Assembly (NCBI GenBank): GCA_023898685.1
Contig: CP060234.1
Location: forward strand, 3,162,001 to 3,226,000
DNA length: 64,000 nucleotides
Source of the DNA: Phycisphaeraceae bacterium
GTDB lineage: Bacteria > Planctomycetota > Phycisphaerae > Phycisphaerales > UBA1924
Reading direction: 5' to 3'
The translations under genes and the position numbers were made by a program. The notes beneath the pieces were generated by a model. It did no database searches and was not told where the DNA came from. It was given only the letters and a program-made list of their open reading frames with translations. Positions 34,588-43,588 of the stretch are shown piece after piece (within the stretch, counting starts at the first letter, position 1; each line of letters starts with the position of its first letter).

Positions 34588-35010
34588 TCAGAGCGGCTCC
34601 TGCATCGCCGAATCGAGCACGTGCTCGGCGACGTAGATCGGCACCGACCCGGCGATCCCCAGCGCGATCGCGTCGCTCGGACGCGAATCGATCTCGATCA
34701 GCTCGCCGTCGGCCGTGCGCACGCTCAGCAAGGCGTAGAACGTGTGCTCGCTGAGGTCGTTGATGCAGATCGACTCGAGCTCGGCCCCGAGGTGCTCGAT
34801 CACGCTCGCGAGCAGGTCGTGCGTCTGGGGCCGCTTGATCTCGATGCCCTTGAGGCGACGCTCGATCGCCTGGGCTTCGGGCAGCCCGATCACGATCGGG
34901 AAGCGGCGGGCCTCCGACTCGTCCTCGGCGTCGGCCTCGCGCAGCTCGATGATCTGGGTGTCGACGACCTCCCTGATCAGGATCCGCGAGAGCTCCATCC
35001 GCACGTTCAT
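34588..35010 (-). CDS. Bifunctional nuclease domain protein (BFN/DUF151)
   Basis: A 140-aa protein with the BFN domain: FPIVIGLPEAQAIERRLKG, RPQTHDLLASVIEHLG and IEIDSRPSDAIALG, the last being the family hallmark. Relatives show RNase and DNase activity in plants, but bacterial roles are unclear. GGAGGCG precedes the ATG. It overlaps the nnrE stop by four bases, so the two genes are coupled. Confidence 0.88.
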   Translation of the reverse strand: MNVRMELSRILIREVVDTQIIELREADAEDESEARRFPIVIGLPEAQAIERRLKGIEIKRPQTHDLLASVIEHLGAELESICINDLSEHTFYALLSVRTADGELIEIDSRPSDAIALGIAGSVPIYVAEHVLDSAMQEPL

Positions 35011-35894
35011 CGGTCGCCTCCCCCGGATTCTACCGCACCCGCGTCGCGGCCCACGCCCGAGGGGTCGTATCCACCGGGCCCGCCGTTCCGCGCGTCGAGC
35101 CGATCGGGGACCGCGTTCTCCTCGTCATAGGGAACGCCGAATCTCGCCGTGAGTTCGGGAGGGACCCCGATCGGGCACAACTCGATCTCTCCTACGAAAG
35201 GCTGCGCCTCGAGCGTGAAGAATCCCATCTTCAACGCGGCGAACGTCACCGTCGCGTCGGCCCTCACCGCGGCGCCCAACGGGCGACCGGTGTCGGCGTC
35301 GAGCCCGGAAGGCAGATCGAGCGCGACGACGAACCGGGCCGAGCCCGTCTTCCTCGCTTCGTTGATCGCCCTGATCGCCCCGAGCGCCGCTCCCTCAACG
35401 TCCCGGCTGAGTCCGGTGCCCAGCAGCCCATCAACGACGACCGCGGGAGTAAGAGCCACGCACCTGCTGAGCACCTCTTGGTACACGACGTTGGCGTCCT
35501 GGTCATCGCCCCACCAGGGCCGGACGTTGCATGTCTCCAGCGCCCGTAGATTGACCGCCGCGTCCACGGCAAGTCGATCACGCCGGCCGACTATCAGCAC
35601 ATGAACCCCATACCCCCGGAGGTGCAGCTGGCGGGCCATCGCCAGCCCGTCGCCACCGTTGTTGCCGATCCCCGCGATCACGACTACCGGCCCGGGCTCG
35701 AGTACGTCGAGCGCCCGGGTGACGACCCGCGTCGCTCCGATCGCGGCATTCTCCATCAGCAGGATCGACGGGACGCCCATCTCCTCGACCGCGACGCGAT
35801 CAAGCGCCCGCAGCTCTTCTCGTGTCATCACGCGGGGCTCGGCCAATTCGAGACCGATCGAGCCTGACAGGGGAGATTCGGGGTCCTCACGCAT
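35007..35894 (-). CDS. nnrE: NAD(P)H-hydrate epimerase (YjeF N-terminal domain)
   Basis: A 295-aa protein carrying the YjeF-N fold: MTREELRALDRVAVEEMGVP, SILLMENAA, VVIAGIGNNGGDGLAMARQL, DGLLGTGLSR and LDLPSGLDADTG. It epimerises damaged NAD(P)H hydrates so that a dehydratase can repair them. Only the epimerase half is present; the NnrD dehydratase domain is absent. The first 22 and last 30 residues are extra. It may start instead at the internal ATG of MTREEL. It leads the pair with the BFN gene. Confidence 0.9.
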   Translation of the reverse strand: MREDPESPLSGSIGLELAEPRVMTREELRALDRVAVEEMGVPSILLMENAAIGATRVVTRALDVLEPGPVVVIAGIGNNGGDGLAMARQLHLRGYGVHVLIVGRRDRLAVDAAVNLRALETCNVRPWWGDDQDANVVYQEVLSRCVALTPAVVVDGLLGTGLSRDVEGAALGAIRAINEARKTGSARFVVALDLPSGLDADTGRPLGAAVRADATVTFAALKMGFFTLEAQPFVGEIELCPIGVPPELTARFGVPYDEENAVPDRLDARNGGPGGYDPSGVGRDAGAVESGGGDR

Positions 35895-35940
35895 CCGCGA
35901 CGCATTCTACACGCTCATCGGCTACGCTCCCCCAACGCCG

Positions 35941-37227
35941 ATGCAGCCCATGCAGGTTCTGTTCGTGGCTCAGTTGATCCCGCTCGTCGCCGCCGCGACG
36001 GCGATGGTGATCTACTGGACCGTCGTCTTCACCCGCATCCGGCAGACAACCAGACAACTCCCAACCGGCATCGATGGCATCGCGCTCGCCGAGGCGCGCA
36101 CCGAGCCCGACATCTCGGTTCTCGTTGTCGTGCCGGCTCACAACGAGGCGGGCTCGATCGGGCCCCTGATCCGATCGCTCCGCGAACAGGACCACGAGCG
36201 CTTCCACGTCGCACTCGCGCTCGATCGGTGCACCGATGGGACCGCCGCGGTGGCCAGGCGCGAGATCGACGGCGACGCCCGGTTCGAGGTGATCGAGATC
36301 GACGAGTGCCCCGAGGGCTGGGCAGGGAAGGTCAACGCGGTGCGTACCGCCGTGGACCGGTCGGCCTTCACACCAGAGGCGGAACTGCTCCTGTTCACCG
36401 ATGCTGATTGTGTGTTCCACCCCTCCTGCCTCCGAGCGGCCGCGGCGTTGTCAGAGGATCGTTCGCTCGACCTGCTGAGCTTCCTGAGCGAGTACCCCGC
36501 CGAGGCGTGGTTCGAACTGATCGTCCAGCCCACCGCGGGTTTCGAGCTCATGAGGCAGTACCCGCTGCTGCGGGCCAACCGCGTTGACGACCGGCAGCGT
36601 CCGTTCTCGAACGGCCAGTTCATGCTCTTCCGCGCGTCGTTCTACCGCGACATCGGGGGCCACGAGGCGGTCAAGGACGAATTGCTCGAGGATCTCGCCC
36701 TAGGCCGGCTTGTCAAGCAGCGGGGGGGACGGGCCGGGGCGCTGCTGGGCGACGGGATCGTCCGCTGCCGGATGTACGAGACGTGGGAGCAGTTCCGCAC
36801 GGGCTGGAAGCGGATCTACATCGAGGCCGCCCAGCGCCGCTCGACCCGCCTGCGCACCTCGGGCCTCAGGCTGCGCCTCATGAGTGTGCTGCTGCCGATC
36901 CTGACGGGCGTCCTGGGCATCGGCACCGCGTGGACCTGCCTGTCGTGGGACGACGCTCCGCTTTTCTGGCTCATCCCGGCGGCGGTCGCCGCGGTCGGCC
37001 TGACGCCCTACGCGGCGTCGATCCTCCGGATCTATCGCATGGCCCGGATCACGCCTTTCGCGGCGCCGATGGCGCCGATCGGCGCCGCGCTGGTGAGCCG
37101 CCTGATTTTCGAGGCCGCACGCGAGCTGTCGTCGGGTGAGCCCACGGTGTGGGGAGGCCGGACCTATGTGCGTGAGGATCGCTCCCGCGCTCCCAAGCAA
37201 GCGAGAAAGACCGCGGGGGCGTCATGA
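35941..37227 (+). CDS. Membrane-bound family 2 glycosyltransferase
   Basis: A 428-aa GT2 enzyme. One N-terminal transmembrane helix (residues 5-25) is followed by the catalytic domain: VVVPAHNEAGSIGPLIRSL near residue 62, FTDADCVFH with the metal-binding DxD, and ELLEDLALGRLVKQRGG with the catalytic Asp region. Three C-terminal helices anchor it. The layout recalls HpnB- and CrtQ-like lipid or pigment glycosyltransferases, but the acceptor is unknown. It overlaps exbD by four bases (ATGA). Confidence 0.85.
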   Translation: MQPMQVLFVAQLIPLVAAATAMVIYWTVVFTRIRQTTRQLPTGIDGIALAEARTEPDISVLVVVPAHNEAGSIGPLIRSLREQDHERFHVALALDRCTDGTAAVARREIDGDARFEVIEIDECPEGWAGKVNAVRTAVDRSAFTPEAELLLFTDADCVFHPSCLRAAAALSEDRSLDLLSFLSEYPAEAWFELIVQPTAGFELMRQYPLLRANRVDDRQRPFSNGQFMLFRASFYRDIGGHEAVKDELLEDLALGRLVKQRGGRAGALLGDGIVRCRMYETWEQFRTGWKRIYIEAAQRRSTRLRTSGLRLRLMSVLLPILTGVLGIGTAWTCLSWDDAPLFWLIPAAVAAVGLTPYAASILRIYRMARITPFAAPMAPIGAALVSRLIFEAARELSSGEPTVWGGRTYVREDRSRAPKQARKTAGAS

Positions 37228-37688
37228 GGCTGCGGCGCACGAACATCGATCTCCGCCTGGACATGACGCCGCTCATCGACGTCGTCTTCCTGCTGCTGAC
37301 CTTCTTCATCTTCGCGCTGGTGCTGATGGTCCGGGCCGACGTGCTCGACATCACGCTTCCCAAGGTCGGTACGGGGGCGTCGGCCAGGCAGGCCAACGCG
37401 GTGATCGTCACGCTGACCGCCGATGGATCGATCCTGGTTGATCGAGAGGCCACAACCCCCGCGGACGTCGGGGAGAGGGTCAGGGCGCTTGTCGCCGAGC
37501 GGGACGACGCGGTGGTGATGCTCGAGGCCGACGCCAGGGCCGCCTCGGGCCGGCTGATCGAACTGGCGGATGCCCTTGTCGCGGCCGGCGTTCGCGAATT
37601 CAGCGTGATCGGGATGCCTGCCGGCGGGGCGGAGCCGCGGACGCCAGGGTCCGGTTCGAACCCGGATGCCCCCGCGGCCGAAGAATAG
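37224..37688 (+). CDS. exbD: ExbD/TolR-family biopolymer transport protein
   Basis: A 154-aa protein with one transmembrane helix near residues 18-40 (MTPLIDVVFLLLTFFIFALV), containing the Asp of the proton path, and a periplasmic domain. ExbD with ExbB powers TonB or Tol systems. No exbB gene is adjacent; the motor subunit must be elsewhere. The last 25 residues are a Gly/Pro/Ala-rich tail not usual for the family. It overlaps the genes on both sides, so translation is coupled through the GT2-exbD-tonB unit. Confidence 0.9.
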   Translation: MRLRRTNIDLRLDMTPLIDVVFLLLTFFIFALVLMVRADVLDITLPKVGTGASARQANAVIVTLTADGSILVDREATTPADVGERVRALVAERDDAVVMLEADARAASGRLIELADALVAAGVREFSVIGMPAGGAEPRTPGSGSNPDAPAAEE

Positions 37689-38811
37689 AGCGGTGTCCTC
37701 GCGCGAACGTCCCATCGACGGCCTCTGGTTCGGGCTCATCGCGAGCCTGGCCTTGCACGCGCTGCTCGTGCCGGCCGTGATCCGGCTGAGCGCGGATGCC
37801 GGCCCGGCGGGCGAGACGGCGCCCCACGCCAGCAAGCCCCCGCTGCCGAGCGATGAGCGGGTTCGGCTGGGACTCGAGCGTTCGGACCACGCGACGATCA
37901 ACTGGATCGGGTTCGCCGATCCAACGCCGCACAAGGCGATCAAGTCGGACATCGAGCAGGCGGCGCTGAGCACCGCACCGCTGGGACGACCGACTGAGGC
38001 CCAGGCAGCGCCGTCGACGGAACAATTAACCGAGCAAAGGTCGGAGCCGGCCGAGGCCAAACCGGCCGCCGAAGCGCAGCCCGACCAGCCGGCCGAGAAG
38101 GCGGCCGAAGACGCGACGCCGGCCGATCCCTCCGCGAATGTACAGGCGGAAGCCCCGCCCGAGGAATCGCCTCGCAAGGCCAGCCCGCCGACGTTGCCAA
38201 CCGACGACCCGTGGCGGCGGACACGTGAGCCCGACGCCTCGACCGAGTTTCTTCCGCCACCCGCCCCGATCCGGCCCGACGCCGCGGACCCCAAGCCCAC
38301 CGACCAACCAGCCGAAGCCACGAGGGCAGAGCCCGAACCGGAGGCGACGCCGAAGACCCAACGGCAGCCAAGCGCCCGGCCCGCGACCACGCCGAGCAAC
38401 ACGGCCGGACCCACGGGCGCCGACGACATGCCCGGTCAAGTCTCTGACCGGCAGTCGACCCCGACCGCCCGCGAGATGGCGATGACGCTCAAGGACTGGG
38501 GCAAGCCCGCGGCCGGCGAGGGGATCGAGGTCATGCCCCGCCGACCCCAATGGGGGGCGACGGTCTACTCACTCGCCTGGCCCCGCAACCCCACCGTGAT
38601 CATCGAGTTCGGGCGCGACGGGCACGTCCGCAAGGCCTCGTTCGCGACGGTCGACGGCAGGCTGCGGAACACGGGCTCGGCCGAAGTGGACCGGATTCTG
38701 ATAAATACTCTCTACAATTGGACCGCGAAAGGTGAGAGAATCAGTTCGCTGACCGAGGACGGCCCGGGCTCTCGGATCGTGATCCGGATGGACATCAAGC
38801 TCCGCTGGTAA
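37666..38811 (+). CDS. TonB-like energy transducer
   Basis: A 381-aa protein. A single N-terminal helix (FGLIASLALHALLVPAVI) is followed by about 220 residues rich in Pro, Ala and Glu, the usual TonB spacer. The C-terminal ~100 residues have a TonB-like fold (VIIEFGRDGHVRKASF, LINTLYNWTAKGERI). Its place after exbD supports a TonB role, though the C-domain is divergent. ATG 37666 overlaps exbD by 23 bases; GTG 37693 is an alternative start. Confidence 0.75.
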   Translation: MPPRPKNRAVSSRERPIDGLWFGLIASLALHALLVPAVIRLSADAGPAGETAPHASKPPLPSDERVRLGLERSDHATINWIGFADPTPHKAIKSDIEQAALSTAPLGRPTEAQAAPSTEQLTEQRSEPAEAKPAAEAQPDQPAEKAAEDATPADPSANVQAEAPPEESPRKASPPTLPTDDPWRRTREPDASTEFLPPPAPIRPDAADPKPTDQPAEATRAEPEPEATPKTQRQPSARPATTPSNTAGPTGADDMPGQVSDRQSTPTAREMAMTLKDWGKPAAGEGIEVMPRRPQWGATVYSLAWPRNPTVIIEFGRDGHVRKASFATVDGRLRNTGSAEVDRILINTLYNWTAKGERISSLTEDGPGSRIVIRMDIKLRW

Positions 38812-38832
38812 GGCCGGCGGGTTCACGGGCCG

Positions 38833-39441
38833 ATGGTGAGGGTGATGGGACTCTGCTGCTCAATACGGACCCGAGTTCTGGCGACCGTGCTGACGGTGGC
38901 GGCTGGTGTCGCGTTGGCCCCGGCCCAGTGCGGCACCGGATCGTGGGGGCGGCTGGTGCCATCGGAACCGGGCTGCTCGGACTTCAACCCGCTCGCGGTC
39001 GAGTCCCGGCTGATGCCGACCGACCTGCGGGTGGATTGGGATTTCGAGACCCTGTACCGGGGAGACGGGGCGGCTGGGCAGACCTGGTTCGCCCGACGGT
39101 ACGCGGGCGTGACGGCGGTCTTCCCGCGATCGGTCTACGACGCGTCGTCATACGGCGCGGTCCCTGTCATCCCGCCCGACACGACGTTCGTGATCGGCGA
39201 GCCCGACCGATTCACCTCGGCCCGGCTGGGTTTGGGGTCGACGCCGGCGCCGGTTCGTGACGCGTCGGGCGGCCTGCGGATCGACAACCGGATCTCACTC
39301 CGCCAGGTGGACCGGATGGACACGTCGTGGGCGGATGCCGGCGTCGCGGAAGAAGCCCGACCTTCGGTGGATGCTCAATCGCCCCGGATGGGCATGGCCC
39401 GACTGATGAAACTGGCGGGCGACCGGGCGCGCGGACGGTGA
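38833..39441 (+). CDS. Predicted exported protein of unknown function
   Basis: A 202-aa protein with a signal peptide (hydrophobic core ATVLTVAAGVALAPA, residues about 17-31). The mature part has aromatic-rich strands (DWDFETLYRGDGAAGQTWFA) and a C-terminal stretch rich in charged residues. I recognise no family. It starts 21 bases after the tonB-like gene, so it may be the last gene of that operon. A 27-nt tandem repeat follows the stop. Confidence 0.65.
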   Translation: MVRVMGLCCSIRTRVLATVLTVAAGVALAPAQCGTGSWGRLVPSEPGCSDFNPLAVESRLMPTDLRVDWDFETLYRGDGAAGQTWFARRYAGVTAVFPRSVYDASSYGAVPVIPPDTTFVIGEPDRFTSARLGLGSTPAPVRDASGGLRIDNRISLRQVDRMDTSWADAGVAEEARPSVDAQSPRMGMARLMKLAGDRARGR

Positions 39442-39445
39442 CGCG

Positions 39446-39499
39446 GCTTTGAAACCACCCATACGAGCCTGAGCTTTGAAACCATCCATACGAGCCTGA
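39446..39499. repeat. Tandem 27-nt direct repeat
   Basis: Two adjacent copies at 39446-39472 and 39473-39499 differ at one base. Each runs from GCTTTGAAACCA to ACGAGCCTGA. The second runs on into AGCGCCAGCGAAGG, a string like the ACGAGCCCGAAGCGCAAGCGAGG repeats known from planctomycete intergenic DNA. It lies between converging genes. Confidence 0.8.
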
Positions 39500-39580
39500 A
39501 GCGCCAGCGAAGGACGGAAAGCAAGAGACCTTCCGCGCGCGATGCAGGCCCGTTCAGAGCCCCGGATTCAACGACCCGCG

Positions 39581-40591
39581 TCAGGCCTGCGGCCGCCGTT
39601 CGCCGCCCGGCTTGGCGATCGAACTCCGCATGTCCGTGTCGGCCACGATGTTCTTCATGCGGTAATAGTCCATGATCCCCATGTTGCCGTTGCGGAACGC
39701 GTCGGCCATCGCCTTGGGCACCTCGGCCTCGGCCATGACGACCAGGGCCCGGTTCTTCTGCACCTCGGCCTTGTACTCCTGCTCCTGCGCCATCGCCATC
39801 GCGCGGCGCTGCTCGGCCTCGGCCTGGAACCGCTTGGTGTCGGCCTCGGCCTGGTCGGCCTGGAGCTTGGCGCCGATGTTGTCGCCCACGTCGACGTCGG
39901 CGATGTCGATCGACAGGATCTCGAACGCGGTCCCCGCGTCGAGCCCGCGGGCCATCACCGTCTTGGAGATGTTGTCCGGATTCTCGAGCACCTTCTTGTG
40001 CGTCTCGGCCGAGCCGATCGAGGAGACGATGCCCTCGCCGACGCGGGCGATGACGGTCTCCTCGGTGGCGCCGCCGACGAGTCGGGCCAGGTTCGTGCGC
40101 ACGGTCACGCGGGCCCGGGCCTTGAGCTGGATGCCGTCCTTCGCGACGGCGTCGATCGTGTTCTTGTGGCTCTCGCGGCTGGGGCAGTCGATCACCTTGG
40201 GGTTTACGCTCGTGTTCACCGCGTCGAAGATGTCGCGCCCCGCGAGGTCGATCGCGCAGGCGGTGTCCCAGTCCAGCTCGATCCGGGCCTTGCGGGCCGA
40301 GATGAGGGCGCTGACGACGTTGGTGACGCGCCCGCCCGCGAGGTAGTGCTCTTCGAGCTGGGCGGTGGACACCGGGATGCCCGCCCGCACCGCGCGGATG
40401 CGGCTGAGCACGATCACGCGGGCGTCGACCTTCCGGAACTTCATGCCGATCAGGTCGGCGATGCCCACCTTGGCCTTGGAGAGCAGGGCCTGGAACCACA
40501 GGCCGATGAACTGCCAGACGACCGCGATGACGACCAGCGCCACGAGAACGGCGACAACGCCGGCGATGATGAGAACAGGCTTCGGGATCAC
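39581..40591 (-). CDS. floA: Flotillin-like protein FloA
   Basis: A 336-aa membrane scaffold protein of the FloA (UPF0365/YqfA) family. An N-terminal hydrophobic segment (residues 6-35) is followed by GMKFRKVDARVIVLSRIRAVRAG, a PHB-like domain, and a long Ala/Glu-rich coiled coil (ADQAEADTKRFQAEAEQRRA). FloA organises membrane microdomains and usually sits next to nfeD genes, as here. It overlaps the truncated paralogue upstream by four bases (GTGA). Length is normal for the family. Confidence 0.95.
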   Translation of the reverse strand: MIPKPVLIIAGVVAVLVALVVIAVVWQFIGLWFQALLSKAKVGIADLIGMKFRKVDARVIVLSRIRAVRAGIPVSTAQLEEHYLAGGRVTNVVSALISARKARIELDWDTACAIDLAGRDIFDAVNTSVNPKVIDCPSRESHKNTIDAVAKDGIQLKARARVTVRTNLARLVGGATEETVIARVGEGIVSSIGSAETHKKVLENPDNISKTVMARGLDAGTAFEILSIDIADVDVGDNIGAKLQADQAEADTKRFQAEAEQRRAMAMAQEQEYKAEVQKNRALVVMAEAEVPKAMADAFRNGNMGIMDYYRMKNIVADTDMRSSIAKPGGERRPQA

Positions 40592-41079
40592 GGTTGGCCT
40601 CCAGATCGGGTCATGGGCGGTCTGTGCTCAGAATGGAGTATACGTGTCTCGCCTCGCTCGGGGTCATCGAAGGAGCGCCGCTCCGCCTCGGCGTTGACGG
40701 TCTCAAAGACGTCCTCACCCGCGAGGTCCCGGGCGCACGCGTCGTCCCAGCCGAGCAATATCCCGGCCTTCCTCGAGGCGATCATCGCGGAAACCACCCT
40801 TGCAATGTCGCCGCCGGCCGGGTGCTGGGCTTCGAGTTCCCTCGCGGGGAGATCGAGGCCGGCGCGCATCGCCCGGATGCGATTCAGAACGATGATCCGG
40901 GCGTCGACTTTTCGGAATCGCATCGCGATCAGATCGCGCAGCTCAATACGAGCGCCCGAGAGCATCGCCTGTAGCCAGAGGCCCAAAATCGGCTGGGCGA
41001 GAACCACGAACAGCAGAAAGCAGATGGCTCCTATGGCGGCAAACGCGGAGGAAGCGAGTTCGGCAATGGCTTGCTCCAC
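40588..41079 (-). CDS. Truncated FloA paralogue
   Basis: A 163-aa protein whose residues about 20-130 match the N-terminal third of FloA next door: LQAMLSGARIELRDLIAMR, FRKVDARIIVLNRIRAM and CARDLAGEDVFETVNAE line up with their FloA counterparts. It then diverges and stops, lacking the PHB core and the coiled coil. It has an N-terminal transmembrane segment. The frame is intact and coupled to floA, so it may be a functional small partner rather than debris. Confidence 0.8.
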   Translation of the reverse strand: MEQAIAELASSAFAAIGAICFLLFVVLAQPILGLWLQAMLSGARIELRDLIAMRFRKVDARIIVLNRIRAMRAGLDLPARELEAQHPAGGDIARVVSAMIASRKAGILLGWDDACARDLAGEDVFETVNAEAERRSFDDPERGETRILHSEHRPPMTRSGGQP

Positions 41080-41117
41080 CGGGCCCGCGGGAGGTCGCTC
41101 GCCGCGGCGTCAAAGGA

Positions 41118-41621
41118 TCACACCCCTCGCACCTTGATCTCCAGCCCATCGGCGCGGGTCACCTCGACCTCGGCGCCCGCGTCGATCCATGAATGCTCGG
41201 CCAGGGCCTCAAACGTCTCGCCGTCGACGAGGACGTCGCCGACGGGGTGCATGTCGCTCAGGGCCGACCCGCGCATCCCCACCAGCGAGCGGCGACGCAG
41301 CAGGTGATCTCGCTCGGCGTCGGCCTGGGCCTCGACCTCAGCCTCGGGCCGACCCCCGAGTATCGCCCGGCCCACCGGCGTGTAGGGCATCGTCTTGACC
41401 ATCCAGTACACGACCGTCGGCCCGAGCACCAGCACGGTGAGCAGGCCGATGACGCCCCAGACCGTGTCGAACAGCCAGAGCATCACGACGCCGGCCAACG
41501 CCAGCACGGCCGCGGTCGCGGTGAGCAGCCCGTGCGACGGCACGAAGACCTCGGCGACGAGCAGCACGACCGCGATGCCGATCAGCGCCAATCCCCAGAT
41601 GAACAGGGCCTCGGGGGTCAT
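41118..41621 (-). CDS. NfeD-like short membrane protein
   Basis: A 167-aa protein with three or four N-terminal transmembrane helices (FIWGLALIGIAVVLLVAEVF and after) and a C-terminal OB-fold (LVGMRGSALSDMHPVGDVLV and IDAGAEVEVTRADGLEIKV). This is the short NfeD type that pairs with flotillins. Its start overlaps the end of the long nfeD gene (ATGA). Confidence 0.9.
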   Translation of the reverse strand: MTPEALFIWGLALIGIAVVLLVAEVFVPSHGLLTATAAVLALAGVVMLWLFDTVWGVIGLLTVLVLGPTVVYWMVKTMPYTPVGRAILGGRPEAEVEAQADAERDHLLRRRSLVGMRGSALSDMHPVGDVLVDGETFEALAEHSWIDAGAEVEVTRADGLEIKVRGV

Positions 41622-43522
41622 GCGTTCTCCGTTTCGTCCCCGTCCGTGGTCGGATCGGGGGTTGGATGGTCCGTTGGCTCGAACGGGCGTTGATCAGGTT
41701 CCGCCTGGGCCCGGCTCGGCGACGCGGGGCGAACCACCCAAGAGAAACCGCGCCGCTCGACGACCTCGATGGGAGCCCCCTCCTCGATGTAGCCTCGCTG
41801 GGCGATGGCGTCGTAGATCCGCCCGTTGATCTCGGCCCTTCCCGACGCCCGCAACGGGGCAACCACCACGCCCAGATCGCCCGGCCGGGGCTCATGGAGA
41901 GGCCCGGGGTCCATCGCGGCGAGTTCGTCCTCCTCGTTGTCCCGGTCGGTGTCGAGGATGAGGCGGTTGAGGAAAGGCAGCGTGCCGAAGTGCTTGCCCA
42001 GGAAGTAGATGCCGACCCCTGAAGTGGCGGTCGAGAGCAGGATGACCGCGACGCCCGTGAGCAGGCCGCTCTCGGCGCGGGCGTCGCCCCCGAACAGGCC
42101 GCCCGAGCCGTCGGGGATGAAGGTGCCGACGAGCCCGACGAACAGGGCGATGAGCCCGATGACGCCGAAGACGCCGAAGCCCGGGATCACGAGCAGCTCG
42201 ACAAGCAGGCAGACGATGCCCAGGCCCAGGACGAGCATCTCCCACCATCCCGCCATGCCGACGAGCATGGGCGGGGCGATGATGCCGACGAGCGCCGCGA
42301 TCGCGAGGGCCCCGGGGAGGATCACCCCGGGGCTGGACATCTCGATGAACAGGCCGAGCAGGAAGATGACGATCAGCACGCCCCGGACGATCGGGTTCAT
42401 CAGGAAGCGGACCATCCCTTCCGACCAGGTCTGCTCGGTGCGGATCATCCGCTTGGCGCCGAAGAAGTCGCGGAGCTCCTGGTCGTTCTCGATCGTCGCG
42501 GCCGAGAAACCGAACTCGGCGAGCTGGTCATTCCGCAGCACGATCGCCGAGGAACCGTCGCAGATGTAGCGAGGGTCGACGTAGCGACCTCGGTCGGCGG
42601 CGGTGAACACCGGGCGGGTGCTGGCCGCGCTGAGGCCCTGCGAGGCGGAACCCTGGAGGTCCGCGACCGTCGGCGAGGCCGGGATGAATCCGGTGTCGGC
42701 CGGGCCCGGCTCAGTGACCGATTCCGGAGTGGTCACCGGCGCGAATGGGCCGGCGGCCCCGGGCCCCGCTTCATCGTTCGCGGCTTCACTGGTCGGCCCC
42801 AGGAGTTCCGGGTGCTCGCTCGCCCGCCCGCCCGGGACGCTGGCGAGCGACGGCTTGCCCTTGGGCGGATCGCCGTCGAAGAGCACGTGGTACTCGGCCT
42901 CGTCGATGAACCAGAGCTTGCCCGTCTCGGTGTCGCGGACCGACCAGAGCTCGATCTGGTCGGTCACCATCGCCTGGACGAGGAACTCGTCGTAGCCGTT
43001 GCGGCGGGCCGAATCGACCACCTCTGTGAGCAGCGGGGGGAGGAACTTGGTGCGTTCATCGGGGCTGAGGCCCCGCACGCCCTGGGGCCCGAACGTGATC
43101 GGGAACGCATCGCCCATCGACGCGGGGTCGGATGTGACGATCTCCCGGCAGGCGAGGGCAACGATCGCCCCGCCCGAGAAGGCCTGGGGGTGGACCCAGG
43201 CCACAGCGTTGGTGATCGTCGACGACTTGATGGCGTTGCAGATCTCGAGCACGGCGCCGAGCTCGCCGCCCGGCGAGTCGATCTCGATGACGATCGCGTC
43301 GGCGCCGCTCTCCTCGGCCTGCTTGATCCGGCGTTTGAGGCTCAGCTCGGTCCAGCGGTCGATCTCGCCCCGCATGGTGATGATGACCACGTCGTCGGCC
43401 TGACGGGCCGCGGGAATCGACGCCACCGGCGCGGGCGCGTCGGTCTGGGCCACCGGGCCCAGGCCCAGAGACAGGGTCAGCAGCAGGAGCAGCGCGGAGC
43501 GAATGCGCGCGGGTGTACCCAT
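41618..43522 (-). CDS. NfeD1b-type protein: ClpP-class serine protease fused to NfeD domain
   Basis: A 634-aa membrane protein. After a signal peptide comes a ClpP/crotonase-fold protease domain: AIVIEIDSPGGELGAVLEIC near residue 55 and VHPQAFSGGAIVALACREIV, where the Ser in FSGGA is the likely nucleophile. A ~150-residue insert follows, then four or more transmembrane helices and a C-terminal OB-fold. In archaea the related protease (STOPP) cleaves stomatin, and here it lies in one operon with flotillin genes. It is the first gene of the four-gene unit. Confidence 0.9.
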   Translation of the reverse strand: MGTPARIRSALLLLLTLSLGLGPVAQTDAPAPVASIPAARQADDVVIITMRGEIDRWTELSLKRRIKQAEESGADAIVIEIDSPGGELGAVLEICNAIKSSTITNAVAWVHPQAFSGGAIVALACREIVTSDPASMGDAFPITFGPQGVRGLSPDERTKFLPPLLTEVVDSARRNGYDEFLVQAMVTDQIELWSVRDTETGKLWFIDEAEYHVLFDGDPPKGKPSLASVPGGRASEHPELLGPTSEAANDEAGPGAAGPFAPVTTPESVTEPGPADTGFIPASPTVADLQGSASQGLSAASTRPVFTAADRGRYVDPRYICDGSSAIVLRNDQLAEFGFSAATIENDQELRDFFGAKRMIRTEQTWSEGMVRFLMNPIVRGVLIVIFLLGLFIEMSSPGVILPGALAIAALVGIIAPPMLVGMAGWWEMLVLGLGIVCLLVELLVIPGFGVFGVIGLIALFVGLVGTFIPDGSGGLFGGDARAESGLLTGVAVILLSTATSGVGIYFLGKHFGTLPFLNRLILDTDRDNEEDELAAMDPGPLHEPRPGDLGVVVAPLRASGRAEINGRIYDAIAQRGYIEEGAPIEVVERRGFSWVVRPASPSRAQAEPDQRPFEPTDHPTPDPTTDGDETENA

Positions 43523-43588
43523 CCGAGAGCCTCCTCAAAGGCCAGTGTACACCTATTCATTCGGGAAATGACCGAGACGTTTGCCCCG

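Noticed and set aside
39446..39499. CRISPR-like repeat
   Set aside because: Two copies directly adjacent without a spacer, and no cas gene in the window.
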